A stretch of 64,000 nucleotides of DNA, from contig CP022114.1 of assembly GCA_002211745.1 (NCBI GenBank), positions 4,868,645 through 4,932,644 of the forward strand. Direction: 5' to 3'. A program made the translations under genes and the position numbers. Under the pieces are notes generated by a model. It had not been told where the DNA came from. It saw only the letters and a list, made by a program, of their open reading frames with translations, and did not search any database. This DNA is from Kluyvera genomosp. 3 (GTDB taxonomy: Bacteria > Pseudomonadota > Gammaproteobacteria > Enterobacterales > Enterobacteriaceae). Positions 12,668 through 23,829 of the stretch are shown here, in pieces. The stretch's first letter is position 1; each line of letters starts with the position of its first letter.

Positions 12668-13638
12668 GTGGCACAACGAGACTATGTACGCCGCGGCCAG
12701 CAGGCACCTTCGCGGCGCAAGAACAGCGCTTCACGGAATACACGGAAAAAGCAGAGTAACTTTCCGGCAGTCTCTCCTGCCATGGTGGCAATTGCTGCTG
12801 CGGTAGTGGTCGCTTTTATCGGCGGTTTGTACTTCATCACGCATCATAAAAAAGAAGACGCCGAATCCCTGCAAAGCCGCCAGATAACCGGTAACGGCCT
12901 GCCGCCGAAGCCGGAAGAACGCTGGCGCTACATCAAAGAGCTGGAAAGCCGCCAGCCGGGCGTGCGTGCGCCAACGGAACCGTCCGCGGGCGGGGAAGTC
13001 ATCAATCCGAATCAGCTGACCGACGAACAACGCCAGCTGCTGGCACAAATGCAGGCGGATATGCGCCAGCAACCCACGCAGCTGACCGAAGTGCCGTGGA
13101 ACGAGCAGACGCCAGCACAGCGCCAGCAAACGCTGCAACGCCAGCGTCTTGCCCAGCAAGCGCAGCAGCAATCACAGCAGCAGCAGTGGACGCAAACGCA
13201 GCCGGTGCAGGCGCCGCAAACCCGTACCACGCAGCCGGCACAGCAGCCACGTCAAACGCAGACTCAGCAGCAGCCGAAAGCCGTTGCGTCGAACTCGCCG
13301 TATCAGGATCTGCTGCAAACACCGGCCCACACGGCTTCACAGCCAAAAACCCAGGCCGCTGCACCGGTAACGCATGAAACGACGCCGCCGAAAGCGAGCG
13401 AGAAAAAAGATGAACGCCGCTGGATGGTCCAGTGTGGTTCCTTCAAAGGTGCCGAACAGGCGGAAACGGTCCGCGCTCAGCTGGCGTTTGAAGGCTTCGA
13501 CTCGAAGATCACCACCAACAACGGCTGGAACCGCGTGGTCATCGGCCCGGTGAAAGGTAAGGATAACGCCGACAGCACCATCGCCCGTCTGAAGATGGCG
13601 GGTCACGGAAACTGCATCAGGCTCGCTTCAGGGGTTGA
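12668..13638 (+). CDS. ftsN: Cell division protein FtsN (3' frameshift)
   Basis: Late divisome protein that triggers septal cell-wall synthesis. The GTG start at 12668 (MAQRDYVRRGQ) leads into a basic cytoplasmic tail, one membrane segment (MVAIAAAVVVAFIGGLYFI, about residues 40-58), a Gln-rich periplasmic linker (about residues 120-230) and a C-terminal SPOR domain (RWMVQCGSFKGAEQAETVRAQL ... NCIRLAS). At the end a G is missing from a G run (cagggggttga in relatives); restored, the protein stops at TGA 13636-13638. Read as given, the frame runs on wrongly into hslV. Confidence 0.95.
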
Positions 13639-13659
13639 AACCCCAAAAACTCCCCATCT
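13635..13659 (+). promoter_or_regulatory. Sigma-32 heat-shock promoter of hslVU
   Basis: ttgaaa at 13635-13640 and ccccatct at 13652-13659 match the sigma-32 -35 and -10 elements. The -35 overlaps the ftsN stop codon. hslVU of E. coli is known to use a sigma-32 promoter at this place. Confidence 0.8.
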
Positions 13660-13724
13660 ATACTTACATTCTGCCCGTACGCGGTACGGGGCTACTCTAT
13701 CCGTATTGGTAAAGGGGTCTGCTC

Positions 13725-14254
13725 GTGACAACAATAGTAAGTGTTCGCCGTAACGGCAACGTCGTCATTGCCGGGATGGTCAGGCCACGCTGGGCAATAC
13801 CGTCATGAAAGGCAACGTGAAAAAAGTTCGCCGTCTGTACAACGACAAAGTGATCGCCGGTTTTGCGGGCGGTACTGCGGACGCCTTCACGCTGTTCGAA
13901 CTGTTTGAACGTAAACTGGAAATGCACCAGGGCCACCTGGTGAAAGCCGCCGTCGAACTGGCGAAAGACTGGCGTACCGACCGCATGCTGCGCAAACTCG
14001 AAGCGCTGCTGGCCGTGGCTGATGAAACCGCCTCGCTGATCATCACCGGTAACGGCGACGTCATTCAGCCAGAAAACGATCTGATTGCCATCGGCTCTGG
14101 CGGCCCATACGCCCAGGCCGCGGCCCGTGCGCTGTTGGAAAATACCGACATGAACGCGCGTGATATCGCGGTGAAAGCGTTGGATATTGCAGGTGATATC
14201 TGCATCTATACCAACCACAACCACACCATTGAAGAATTACCGTCTAAGGCGTAA
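13725..14254 (+). CDS. hslV: ATP-dependent protease HslV, peptidase subunit (one frameshift)
   Basis: Threonine protease of the HslUV (ClpQY) complex. The GTG start ([17 protein letters not shown]) gives the catalytic N-terminal Thr after removal of the first residue. Near 13775 one G is missing (gccgggatggt for gccggggatggt, A-G-D-G). Restored, it codes for 176 residues as in E. coli, with [17 protein letters not shown] and [21 protein letters not shown]. It lies 9 bp before hslU, downstream of a sigma-32 promoter. Confidence 0.96.
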
Positions 14255-14263
14255 GGATCTCCC

Positions 14264-15597
14264 ATGTCTGAAATGACCCCACGCGAAATTGTCAGCGAAC
14301 TGGACAAACACATTATCGGCCAGGACGCAGCGAAGCGTTCCGTCGCGATTGCCTTACGTAACCGCTGGCGTCGTATGCAGCTCGACGAAGAGCTGCGTCA
14401 TGAAGTCACGCCGAAAAACATTCTGATGATCGGCCCAACTGGCGTCGGTAAAACCGAAATCGCCCGTCGTCTGGCCAAGCTCGCCAACGCGCCGTTCATC
14501 AAAGTTGAAGCCACCAAGTTCACCGAAGTGGGCTATGTGGGTAAAGAAGTTGACTCCATCATCCGCGATCTGACCGATTCAGCGATCAAGATGGTGCGCG
14601 TACAGTCGATTGAGAAAAACCGCTACCGCGCGGAAGAGATGGCCGAAGAACGTATTCTCGACGTGCTGATCCCGCCGGCCAAAAACAACTGGGGTCAGGC
14701 TGAACAGCAGTCTGAACCGTCCGCGGCGCGCCAGGCGTTCCGCAAGAAGCTGCGCGAAGGCCAGCTGGACGATAAAGAGATTGAAATCGATCTCGCCGCG
14801 GCACCGATGGGCGTAGAAATCATGGCGCCTCCAGGCATGGAAGAGATGACCAGCCAGCTGCAGTCCATGTTCCAGAACCTGGGCGGTCAGAAGCAGAAAC
14901 CGCGTAAGCTGAAAATCAAAGATGCGATGAAGCTGTTGATTGAAGAAGAAGCGGCGAAACTGGTCAACCCGGAAGAGCTGAAACAGGACGCGATCGACGC
15001 GGTTGAGCAGCACGGCATCGTGTTTATCGACGAGATCGACAAAATCTGTAAGCGCGGCGGTAACTCCTCCGGCCCGGACGTGTCCGTGAAGGCGTTCAGC
15101 GCGATCTGCTGCCGCTGGTTGAAGGCTGCACCGTCTCCACCAAGCACGGGATGGTGAAAACCGACCACATTCTGTTTATCGCTTCCGGCGCGTTCCAGGT
15201 GGCTAGCCCGTCAGACCTGATTCCGGAGCTGCAGGGTCGTCTGCCAATCCGCGTTGAGCTGAAAGCCCTGACCACTCAGGACTTCGAGCGCATCCTGACC
15301 GAGCCAAACGCCTCTGTCACCGTGCAGTACAAAGCGCTGATGGCCACCGAAGGCGTGAACATTGAGTTCACCGAGTCAGGTATCAAACGTATTGCCGAAG
15401 CGGCATGGCAGGTTAACGAAACCACCGAAAACATCGGTGCGCGTCGTCTGCATACCGTTCTTGAGCGCCTGATGGAAGATATCTCCTATGACGCCAGCGA
15501 TCTCAATGGCCAGAGCATCACAATTGATGCGGAATACGTGAGTAAACATCTGGATGCATTAGTCGCAGATGAAGATCTGAGCCGTTTTATCCTATAA
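14264..15597 (+). CDS. hslU: HslU ATPase/unfoldase subunit (one frameshift)
   Basis: AAA+ unfoldase that feeds substrates to HslV. It starts [20 protein letters not shown]; Walker A is GPTGVGKTE (about residues 57-65), Walker B is VFIDEIDK, and the I domain lies between. Near 15088 one C is missing from a C run (gtgtcccgtgaa in relatives); restored, the sequence reads [20 protein letters not shown] and the gene codes for 444 residues. The C-terminus (EDLSRFIL) is the family tail that activates HslV. Confidence 0.97.
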
Positions 15598-15627
15598 TCG
15601 CGTTCACTGCATGTTCATCTTTAATTG

Positions 15628-15650
15628 ATGGGGCTGAAAGGCCCATTTTT
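15628..15650 (+). terminator. Terminator after hslU
   Basis: Short GC stem (gggc / gccc with flanking at / at pairs) and a T run, 31 bp after the hslU stop and just before menA. Confidence 0.75.
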
Positions 15651-15665
15651 ATTGGCTGATTACTA

Positions 15666-16590
15666 ATGACAAATACACCTGTAAGCCGCACTCAGGCCTG
15701 GCTGGAAAGTCTGCGCCCCAAAACGCTACCTCTGGCCTGCGCGGCGATTATCGTCGGCACCACCCTCGCCTGGTGGCAGGGCCACTTTGACGCGGGCGTC
15801 GCCGTGCTGTCGCTGATTACCGCCAGCCTGCTGCAAATCCTCTCTAATCTCGCTAACGACTACGGCGACGCGGTGAAAGGCAGCGACAAGCCGGACCGCA
15901 TCGGGCCGCTGCGCGGGATGCAAAAAGGGGTGATTACCCAGCAGCAGATGAAGCGCGCGCTGATTATCACCGTCGGGCTGATTTGCGTCTCCGGTTTGGC
16001 CCTGCTGTTCACCGCATCCCAGACGACCGGTGATTTTATCGGTTTCCTGGTGCTGGGGCTGTTGGCGATTATCGCCGCCATCACCTATACCGTCGGCACG
16101 CGCCCGTATGGCTATATTGGCCTCGGCGATATTTCCGTGCTCATCTTCTTCGGCTGGTTGAGCGTTATCGGTAGCTGGTACTTACAGACGCACAGCCTGA
16201 GCAGCGCGATTATTCTGCCAGCCACCGCCTGCGGCCTGCTGGCCACCGCGGTGCTGAATATCAACAATCTGCGCGATATCGACAGCGACCGCGACAACGG
16301 TAAAAACACGCTGGCAGTGCGTTTGGGGCCCGTCAACGCCCGTCGCTATCACGTTTGCCTGCTGATGGGCACATTGGTGTGCCTGGCGCTGTTCAACCTG
16401 ATTTCCCTGCATAGCCCGTGGGCTGGCTGTTTATCCTCAGCGCTCCGCTGCTGGTGAAACAGGCTCGCTACGTGATGCGTGAACGCTCGCCGCAGGCAAT
16501 GCCGCCCATGCTGGAACGGACGGTCAAAGGGCGCTGTTGACTAACCTACTGTTCGTCATTGGAATTGTGCTCAGCAAGACGTTCGCTTAA
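15666..16590 (+). CDS. menA: 1,4-dihydroxy-2-naphthoate octaprenyltransferase (two frameshifts)
   Basis: Membrane prenyltransferase that makes demethylmenaquinone. UbiA-family motifs are present: NDYGDAVKGSDKPDRIG (first Asp-rich motif, about residue 64) and NNLRDIDSDRDNGKNTLAVRLG (second). The rest is mostly membrane helices. Two G runs have lost a base (near 16420 and 16530); restored, it gives 308 residues ending at 16590, the E. coli length. It lies between hslU and rraA as usual. Confidence 0.95.
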
Positions 16591-16682
16591 CTGACAAATA
16601 TCAATTAACAATTGATGATTTTGCCAACAATGCGTAGAGCGCGATATACTAAAATCACTCGCAGCAACTGAGCGTTAATCCT

Positions 16683-17168
16683 ATGAAATACGATACTTCC
16701 GAGCTTTGCGACATCTACCAGGAAGATGTCAACGTAGTAGAACCCCTGTTCTCTAACTTTGGCGGGCGGCTGTCGTTCGGTGGGCAAATCATCACCGTGA
16801 AATGTTTCGAGGATAACGGGTTGCTGTACGATCTGCTCGAACAGAACGGTCGTGGCCGCATTCTGCTGGTCGACGGCGGTGGTTCTGTCCGCCGCGCGCT
16901 GATCGACGCCGACCTCGCCCGTCTGGCCACTCAGAACGAGTGGGAAGGCATTGTGGTGTACGGCGCTGTGCGTCAGGTCGATGATTTAGAAGAGCTGGAT
17001 ATCGGCATTCAGGCCATCGCGGCGATTCCGGTCGGCGCGGCGGGCGAAGGCATCGGCGAAAGCGACGTACGCGTTAATTTCGGTGGTGTCACCTTCTTCT
17101 CCGGCGACCATCTGTATGCCGATAACACCGGCATCATCCTGTCGGAAGATGCGCTGGATATTGAATAA
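16683..17168 (+). CDS. rraA: RNase E activity regulator RraA
   Basis: Trimeric inhibitor of RNase E. The 161-codon frame starting [15 protein letters not shown] is intact and the same length as in E. coli. The RraA fold motif [22 protein letters not shown] is central. It is followed by a strong terminator and then, unusually, by convergent pfkA only 82 bp away. Confidence 0.97.
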   Translation: MKYDTSELCDIYQEDVNVVEPLFSNFGGRLSFGGQIITVKCFEDNGLLYDLLEQNGRGRILLVDGGGSVRRALIDADLARLATQNEWEGIVVYGAVRQVDDLEELDIGIQAIAAIPVGAAGEGIGESDVRVNFGGVTFFSGDHLYADNTGIILSEDALDIE

Positions 17169-17183
17169 GCGCCCTGAACCTGT

Positions 17184-17216
17184 AAAAAAGCCTTCTCATT
17201 GAGAAGGCTTTTTTTT
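17184..17216 (+). terminator. Terminator between rraA and pfkA
   Basis: Stem aagccttctc / gagaaggctt with loop att, flanked by A and T runs. It could end both convergent transcripts. Confidence 0.9.
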
Positions 17217-17250
17217 CGCTCAAATTTGCCCGTTTCCGGGCAAACGTGAA

Positions 17251-18211
<961 letters not shown>

Positions 18212-18321
18212 GACTACCTCTGAACTTAGGAATGCTAAAAATTAATTCTTCTGCCCGAAGCGCTCCCACTGTTGGGGAGAGAACGACTCTATGTAGAGAT
18301 AGTATATCAAGCGCTTCTTGC

Positions 18322-18333
18322 TGAATTGATTCA
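18322..18333 (-). promoter_or_regulatory. Cra (FruR) site and promoter of pfkA
   Basis: tgaattgattca matches the Cra core TGAATCGATTCA at 11 of 12 positions. It lies just upstream of a minus-strand -10 (TATACT at 18306-18301). Cra is known to repress pfkA in E. coli. Confidence 0.65.
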
Positions 18334-18407
18334 GGTCAGGCTAAGCGGCGGTTATTTATACAAATAATGCCGATTTAGCTCACACTTTGTACAACCACTG
18401 CGAAAGT

Positions 18408-19301
18408 TCAAATGCCGCTATTGCCTTGCGGGACAACAGAGCATGGATCCTGGTGAATAATCACGTCGGAACCGGGAAAGCGATGCAAAATCGCCTGCTC
18501 CACCTGGTCGGCAACGTGATGCGCCTGAACCAGCGGCAGGTTATCTTCCATTTCCAGATGGATCTGAATAAAGCGGGTCGGCCCTGACTGCCGCGTACGG
18601 AGATCGTGAGCACCGCTTACGCCCGGCCAGGCGGTCACGATGTCGATAATTTCCTGGCGTTCTTCATCGGGTAGCGCGCGATCCAGTAGCGACTGAACCG
18701 CTTCGTACCCCATACGTAACGCGCTATATAGAATATAGATGCCAATTCCTAATGCAAACAGCGCATCGGCACGATGCCAACCGTACCAGGAGAGACCGAG
18801 TGCAACAAGAATTGCGCTGTTCATCATAACATCAGACTGATAATGAAGCATATCCGCCCGAACGGCCTGGCTTTGCGTTTTTCGTACCACCCAACGCTGA
18901 AACGTCACCAGAACCAGAGTGCTGATTAAGGCAATAACCGTTACCGCCACGCCAATGCCCGGCTGGCTCATCGGCGTAGGGCGAACCAGATGTTCAATAC
19001 CGGTCAAAAACAGGAACAGTGCGGAACCGGAGATAAACATACTTTGCGCCAGCGCCGCCAGCGATTCCGCTTTCCCATGACCAAATGTGTGCTCTTCGTC
19101 AGCCGGTTGCAGCGAGTAACGCACTACCAATAGGTTGGTCAGCGAGGCAGCAATATCCACCAGTGAGTCCACCAGCGCCGCCAGAATACTGACCGAACCG
19201 GTAAACCACCATGCAAAAATTTTAATGATCAGCAACAGCGAGGCCATTACCGTTGCCGCAATTGCCGCGCGGCTGACCAACTGGCCATAAGATTGATTCA
19301 T
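18408..19301 (-). CDS. fieF: Cation-efflux pump FieF (ferrous iron / zinc)
   Basis: CDF-family Zn2+(Fe2+)/H+ antiporter of the inner membrane. The start [20 protein letters not shown] at 19299-19301 matches E. coli FieF; about 297 residues, intact. Transport-site aspartates D45 and D49 lie in VDSLVD and the second pair in HYQSDVMMN. The C-terminal cytoplasmic domain holds the [20 protein letters not shown] block. It lies between pfkA and cpxP as in E. coli. Confidence 0.97.
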   Translation of the reverse strand: MNQSYGQLVSRAAIAATVMASLLLIIKIFAWWFTGSVSILAALVDSLVDIAASLTNLLVVRYSLQPADEEHTFGHGKAESLAALAQSMFISGSALFLFLTGIEHLVRPTPMSQPGIGVAVTVIALISTLVLVTFQRWVVRKTQSQAVRADMLHYQSDVMMNSAILVALGLSWYGWHRADALFALGIGIYILYSALRMGYEAVQSLLDRALPDEERQEIIDIVTAWPGVSGAHDLRTRQSGPTRFIQIHLEMEDNLPLVQAHHVADQVEQAILHRFPGSDVIIHQDPCSVVPQGNSGI

Positions 19302-19372
19302 AAACACTCCTGACTTCAGATCTGCGTAGTATAGCGGAATGTTTATGCAGCGCACCGTGTCGAATTTAGGGC

Positions 19373-19430
19373 AAAAAAAACCCCCTCATCATGAGGGGAA
19401 GACAGGGATGGTGTCTATGGCAAGGAAAAA
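19373..19430 (-). ncRNA. cpxQ: CpxQ small RNA (3' end of cpxP mRNA)
   Basis: The segment after the cpxP stop closely matches E. coli CpxQ: ccttgccatagacaccatc, then ccctgtcttcccc, then a terminator stem cccctcat / atgagggg and eight T residues. The span is 58 nt, the length known for CpxQ. In E. coli it is cut from the cpxP mRNA by RNase E and with Hfq represses envelope-protein mRNAs. Identification rests on sequence similarity recalled from E. coli and on position. Confidence 0.88.
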
Positions 19431-19439
19431 CAGGGTTTG

Positions 19440-19940
19440 TTACTGGTTGCTACGGGTATTGCTACTAAACAGATTCACATTCGAACCTTGTTGCATCCGT
19501 GCAACGTCACGCAGCTGCTCCATTCGCTGCTGGTGATTCTCATTTAAAGCCGCTTGCTGCTCTGGCGTTAGCAGGCGATACATCTGATTGCGAACCTTCG
19601 CCATTTCAACCTGGCGGTTCACCTGCTCCTCGGCCATTTTTTCGGCCTGGGCGCGCACAGCGGCTTCATCAAATTTTTCTGCGGTGACAAGGCGATGCAT
19701 TGCCTCCACTTCGCTAACATTAACGGGTGGGCGATCGTGTCGCGCCCGTTGCATCAAATCGCGCATTTGCTGGCGTTGATGTTCGGTTAAACTAATACCG
19801 TCGAACATATGACCCTGGCCGTTTCGCAGCGAATTATCTTCCGCTGGGTGCCAGTTAACGCTGGTGACGACTTCATCGGCCTGGCTTAGTGCACTGAATG
19901 CCAGCGTTGAGGCCATGACGGCAGCGATAACATTGCGCAT
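19440..19940 (-). CDS. cpxP: Periplasmic Cpx inhibitor / chaperone CpxP
   Basis: Periplasmic protein that inhibits CpxA and delivers misfolded proteins to DegP. The start [23 protein letters not shown] (19938-19940) gives a signal peptide cut near ALSQA. Two LTxxQ motifs (LTEHQ, LTPEQ) mark the family; 166 residues as in E. coli, intact. Its 3' end holds CpxQ. It is divergent from cpxR, with a CpxR box between them. Confidence 0.97.
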   Translation of the reverse strand: MRNVIAAVMASTLAFSALSQADEVVTSVNWHPAEDNSLRNGQGHMFDGISLTEHQRQQMRDLMQRARHDRPPVNVSEVEAMHRLVTAEKFDEAAVRAQAEKMAEEQVNRQVEMAKVRNQMYRLLTPEQQAALNENHQQRMEQLRDVARMQQGSNVNLFSSNTRSNQ

Positions 19941-20018
19941 CACATGCTCCAAAAACTTTTGTGTCGCGATTCAACGAGAGACAGTTTACGATTCAGGCTG
20001 AAAACATGCGTCAGGGGT

Positions 20019-20033
20019 GTAAAACAACGTAAA
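20019..20033. promoter_or_regulatory. CpxR box between cpxP and cpxR
   Basis: gtaaa-acaac-gtaaa is a perfect match to the CpxR consensus GTAAA-N5-GTAAA, located in the divergent cpxP/cpxRA intergenic region. It should drive cpxP and autoactivate cpxRA. Confidence 0.92.
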
Positions 20034-20087
20034 GTCATGGATTAGCTGGCTCTGATGACGTAATTTCTGCCTCGGAGGGATGAAAAT

Positions 20088-20786
20088 ATGAATAAAATTT
20101 TACTAGTTGATGATGACCGAGAGCTGACTTCCTTACTTAAGGAACTGCTTGATATGGAAGGCTTTAACGTTCTGGTTGCCCATGATGGCGAACAGGCTCT
20201 TGCGCTTCTTGATGACAGCATCGACCTACTTTTACTCGACGTGATGATGCCGAAAAAGAACGGAATCGACACGCTGAAAGAATTACGACAAACACACCAG
20301 ACTCCCGTCATTATGCTGACCGCCCGCGGAAGCGAGCTGGATCGCGTTCTGGGCCTTGAACTGGGCGCAGATGACTATTTACCTAAACCCTTTAACGACC
20401 GTGAGCTGGTCGCGCGTATCCGCGCTATTTTGCGCCGTTCGCACTGGAGCGAACAGCAGCAAAGTAGCGATGCCAGTTCGCCTACCGTAGAAGTCGACGC
20501 CCTGAGCCTGAACCCTGGCCGCCAGGAAGCCAGCTTCGATGGTCAAACCCTGGAGCTCACCGGCACCGAATTCACCCTGCTCTATCTGCTGGCACAGCAT
20601 TTGGGTCAGGTGGTGTCGCGCGAACATTTAAGTCAGGAAGTGCTGGGCAAACGCTTAACGCCGTTCGATCGCGCAATCGACATGCACATTTCCAACCTGC
20701 GTCGGAAGCTGCCGGAACGTAAAGACGGTCATCCGTGGTTTAAAACCCTGCGTGGTCGCGGCTACCTGATGGTCTCCGCTTCATGA
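20088..20786 (+). CDS. cpxR: Envelope-stress response regulator CpxR
   Basis: OmpR-family response regulator, 232 residues, intact. The receiver domain starts MNKILLVDDDRELTSLLKELL with the phosphoacceptor Asp in LLLDVMMP (residue 51) and Lys in YLPKPFNDREL. The winged-helix domain holds TGTEFTLLYLLAQHLGQVVSREHL. It overlaps cpxA by 4 nt. Confidence 0.98.
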   Translation: MNKILLVDDDRELTSLLKELLDMEGFNVLVAHDGEQALALLDDSIDLLLLDVMMPKKNGIDTLKELRQTHQTPVIMLTARGSELDRVLGLELGADDYLPKPFNDRELVARIRAILRRSHWSEQQQSSDASSPTVEVDALSLNPGRQEASFDGQTLELTGTEFTLLYLLAQHLGQVVSREHLSQEVLGKRLTPFDRAIDMHISNLRRKLPERKDGHPWFKTLRGRGYLMVSAS

Positions 20787-22151
20787 TAGGAAGTTTAACC
20801 GCCCGCATCTTCGCCATCTTCTGGTTAACCCTGGCGCTGGTGTTGATGCTGGTTTTGATGTTACCCAAGCTCGACTCGCGTCAGATGACCGAACTGCTGG
20901 ATAGCGAGCAGCGTCAGGGCATCATGATCGAACAGCACGTTGAAGAAGAGCTGGCCAACGATCCCCCAACGATTTGATGTGGTGGCGTCGGCTGTTCCGC
21001 GCGATTGATAAATGGGCTCCGCCGGGCCAGCGTCTGCTGCTGGTCACCAGCGAAGGCCGGGTGATTGGCGCAGAACGCAACGAAATGCAGATTATCCGTA
21101 ACTTTATCGGACAGTCGGACAACGCCGACCATCCGCAGAAGAAGAAATACGGGCGCGTGGAGTTAGTCGGGCCATTTTCGATTCGTGACGGTGAAGATAA
21201 CTATCAGTTGTACTTAATCCGTCCGGCCAGCAGTTCACAGTCTGACTTTATCAACCTGCTGTTCGACCGGCCGCTGTTGCTGTTGATCGTCACCATGTTG
21301 GTCAGCGCGCCGCTGCTGTTGTGGCTGGCGTGGAGCCTGGCAAAACCGGCACGTAAGCTGAAAAACGCCGCGGATGAAGTCGCTCAGGGCAACCTGCGCC
21401 AGCATCCCGAACTGGAATCCGGGCCGCAGGAGTTTCTGGCGGCAGGGCCAGCTTTAACCAGATGGTGATGGCGCTGGAGCGGATGATGACCTCCCAGCAG
21501 CGTCTGCTTTCCGATATCTCCCACGAGCTGCGCACGCCGTTAACACGTCTGCAACTGGCACGGCGCTGCTACGTCGTCGCAGCGGTGAAAGCAAAGAGCT
21601 GGAGCGTATTGAGACAGAAGCGCAACGTCTCGATAGCATGATCAACGACATGTTAGTGATGTCGCGAAATCAGCAGAAAAGCGCACTGGTGAGCGAGACG
21701 CTGAAGGCGAATCAGCTGTGGGCGAGGTGCTGGATAACGCCGCGTTCGAAGCCGAGCAGATGGGTAAAACGTTCAACGTTGACTATCCGCCGGGCCGTGG
21801 CCGCTGTACGGCAACCCGAACGCGCTGGAAAGCGCGCTGGAGAACATCGTCCGTAACGCGCTGCGCTACTCGCACACGAAAATCGCCGTGAGCTTCTCGG
21901 TGGATAAAGACGGCGTCACCGTTCACGTTGATGACGACGGCCCGGGTGTCAGCCCGGAAGATCGCGAGCAGATATTCCGCCCGTTCTATCGCACCGACGA
22001 GGCACGCGACCGTGAGTCTGGCGGTACGGGGCTGGGACTGGCGATTGTTGAAAGCGCCATGCAGCAGCACCGCGGCTGGGTGAAGGCTGATGACAGCCCG
22101 CTCGGCGGCTTGCGCCTGACGCTGTGGTTACCGCTGTACAAGCGAACCTAA
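20783..22151 (+). CDS. cpxA: Envelope-stress sensor kinase CpxA (five frameshifts)
   Basis: Inner-membrane sensor histidine kinase partner of CpxR. The N-terminal membrane segment (IFAIFWLTLALVLMLVLML) is followed by a periplasmic sensor, a second segment (LLLLIVTMLVSAPLLLWLAWSLA), HAMP, the H box SDISHELRTPLTRLQL, the N box NIVRNALRYSH and the G boxes DDDGPGVSPEDREQIF and GGTGLGLAIVESA. The span is 1369 nt; the 457-residue E. coli protein needs 1374, so five bases are missing, and five frame breaks are visible (near 20967, 21448, 21563, 21718, 21797). Confidence 0.96.
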
Positions 22152-22156
22152 AAACC

Positions 22157-22186
22157 ATCGGCCTGCATATGCAGGCCGATTTTTTT
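22157..22186 (+). terminator. Terminator after cpxA
   Basis: Perfect stem atcggcctgc / gcaggccgat with loop atat and a T run, 5 bp after the cpxA stop. Confidence 0.92.
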
Positions 22187-22202
22187 GGCCATGGCGTTTG
22201 AC

Positions 22203-22233
22203 CGCCTGATGGCGCTACGCTTATCAGGCCTAC
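22203..22233. repeat. REP-type palindromic element between cpxA and yiiM
   Basis: gcctgatggcgc, then tacg, then cttatcaggcctac resembles enterobacterial REP elements, which pair a GCCTGATG-type arm with a TTATCAGGCCTAC arm. It lies between convergent cpxA and yiiM and touches the yiiM stop codon. Confidence 0.75.
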
Positions 22234-22900
22234 TTGCCCCACAATCTTCGGCTGTTATCTTCAATCTTGCCGCTCAGGCGGCGCTTCTGCATGGTTCTGC
22301 TCCAGCTAACTGACAATCCGGCTGCGCTCAGCAGGCGGTGATACTGGTCATCATCAAAAGGCAGATGCCAGGCAATGGCAGCGGCGTCATACACCGAAAC
22401 ATCGCTCAGGCGCGATACCAATTCCAACGGTGCGTCAGTGGACACCTTACCCGGCACAATCACCCGATACAGCCAGCCGACCTTGCCGCTGTTTTGCATC
22501 AGCGACGCCATATCGCTGATAGCAAAGTGAAAATTGAGTTTAAAACACGGAGAACGCGGCTGAGTGACCTGGATCAGCGTCTCACCCCAGCGATAAATAT
22601 CGCCGATAAACACGTTGTGTTCGGTCATGCCTTCCGTCGAAAGATTTTCACCAAAAGCGGGGCGCAGAACAGTTCGGCCTGTTCGGGAATTCACGGATCA
22701 GCTCGGCATAGTGTTCGCGGGATAGTGGCACAGCGCGCGGTCGGGCCGCCGTGGATTTTCTTTTCAGCCTGCTCATCGCCAAGCAGTCCCAGCTCGGTCA
22801 GTTCCAGCTCGCCATCGATTTGCACCTTGGCGATAGCGCTCGGGCGGCTGCCGTCATAATCACGAATTTTGCCAATAAACACGTCAACCGGATAATGCAT
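22230..22900 (-). CDS. yiiM: MOSC-domain protein YiiM (frameshifted)
   Basis: MOSC-fold protein; E. coli YiiM works with the molybdoenzyme-linked reduction of 6-N-hydroxylaminopurine. The start MHYPVDVFIGKIRDYDGS (22898-22900) and the end RRLSGKIEDNSRRLWGK match the family, as do GDEQAEKKIHGGP, PAFGENLSTEGMTEHNVFIGD and TQPRSPCFKLNFHF. Frame breaks lie around 22660-22740. Convergent with cpxA, downstream of sodA; kdgT, found nearby in E. coli, is absent. Confidence 0.93.
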
Positions 22901-22922
22901 CTGCTGCTCCTTACGCGGATAC

Positions 22923-22949
22923 AAAAAAAGCGAGTCATCAGACTCGCTT
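22923..22949 (-). terminator. Terminator of sodA
   Basis: Stem aagcgagtc / gactcgctt with loop atca and a minus-strand T run, about 20 bp after the sodA stop. Confidence 0.9.
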
Positions 22950-22969
22950 CTACAGACGTGCAATGCAAA

Positions 22970-23590
22970 TTATTTTTTAGCGGCGAAACGCGCTGCTGCT
23001 TCGTCCCAGTTCACCACGTTCCAGAACTCTTTGATGTAGTCCGGGCGGCGGTTCTGGAATTTCAGGTAGTAAGCGTGTTCCCAAACGTCCAGGCCCACGA
23101 TCGGGAAGCCGGAAGCGCCGGAAATGGCTTCACCCATCAGCGGGGAATCCTGGTTAGCGGTAGAAACCACAGCCAGTTTGTCGCCTTTCAGCACCAGCCA
23201 CGCCCAGCCGGAGCCAAAACGGGTTGCTGCTGCTTTTTCGAATTCAGCTTTGAAGTTGTCAACGGAACCGAAGTCACGCTCGATAGCTGCTTTCAGATCA
23301 CCCTGCAGGGTGGTGCCTTTTTTCAGGCCTTTCCAGAAGAAGCTGTGGTTAGCGTGGCCGCCGGCGTTGTTACGCAGAACGGTTTTCTTATCCGCCGGCA
23401 GCTGATCCAGTTTCGCGATCAGTTCTTCAGCAGACAGAGAAGCGAACTCCGGCAGGCTCTCCAGCGCTGCGTTAGCGTTGTTCACGTAAGCCTGGTGGTG
23501 TTTGCTGTGATGGATTTCCATCGTCTGTTTGTCGAAGTGCGGTTCCAGGGCATCGTACGCATAAGGCAGTGACGGCAGGGTATAGCTCAT
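22970..23590 (-). CDS. sodA: Manganese superoxide dismutase
   Basis: Cytoplasmic Mn-SOD, 206 residues, intact, starting [20 protein letters not shown] (23588-23590). Metal ligands are visible: H27 in [13 protein letters not shown], His in NHSFFW, and Asp and His in [21 protein letters not shown] Fur-box-like sequence lies upstream, in agreement with known iron control of sodA. Confidence 0.98.
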   Translation of the reverse strand: MSYTLPSLPYAYDALEPHFDKQTMEIHHSKHHQAYVNNANAALESLPEFASLSAEELIAKLDQLPADKKTVLRNNAGGHANHSFFWKGLKKGTTLQGDLKAAIERDFGSVDNFKAEFEKAAATRFGSGWAWLVLKGDKLAVVSTANQDSPLMGEAISGASGFPIVGLDVWEHAYYLKFQNRRPDYIKEFWNVVNWDEAAARFAAKK

Positions 23591-23665
23591 AATCATCTCC
23601 ATTATTGTCGGGCGGCAAACCTGTAAACGCCGCGTAATCAGTTGGTTCATTATAGTTAATTAAAT

Positions 23666-23688
23666 GATATTGAAAATGATTATCAATG
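23666..23688 (-). promoter_or_regulatory. Fur-box-like site upstream of sodA
   Basis: gatattgaaaatgattatc followed by aatg is a partial match to the Fur box GATAATGATTATCATTATC, 76 bp upstream of the sodA start codon. The E. coli sodA promoter is Fur-controlled. Confidence 0.6.
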
Positions 23689-23829
23689 CCGTAGTTTTTA
23701 TAAGGTTATAACTTTAGTGAATAGCCCATTTTTTGTGAGCCAGAACAGTCGATTACACTACGTACTGCCCAGGTCAGCACCTCTCCTGTGAGGCGGCCTC
23801 TTGATGAAAAGGCTGCCTCACAGCAGCGT

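Noticed and set aside
12668-13753. FtsN appears to carry a 39-residue C-terminal extension running into hslV
   Set aside because: One G is missing from the run at the normal stop; restoring it ends the protein at 13638 as in relatives.
20783-22151. cpxA as a decayed pseudogene
   Set aside because: All kinase motifs are intact and the five breaks match the base-loss pattern seen in essential genes of the same window.
22751-23572. 273-codon plus-strand frame opposite yiiM and sodA
   Set aside because: It spans two genes and their terminator on the other strand; composition effect of sodA codon bias.
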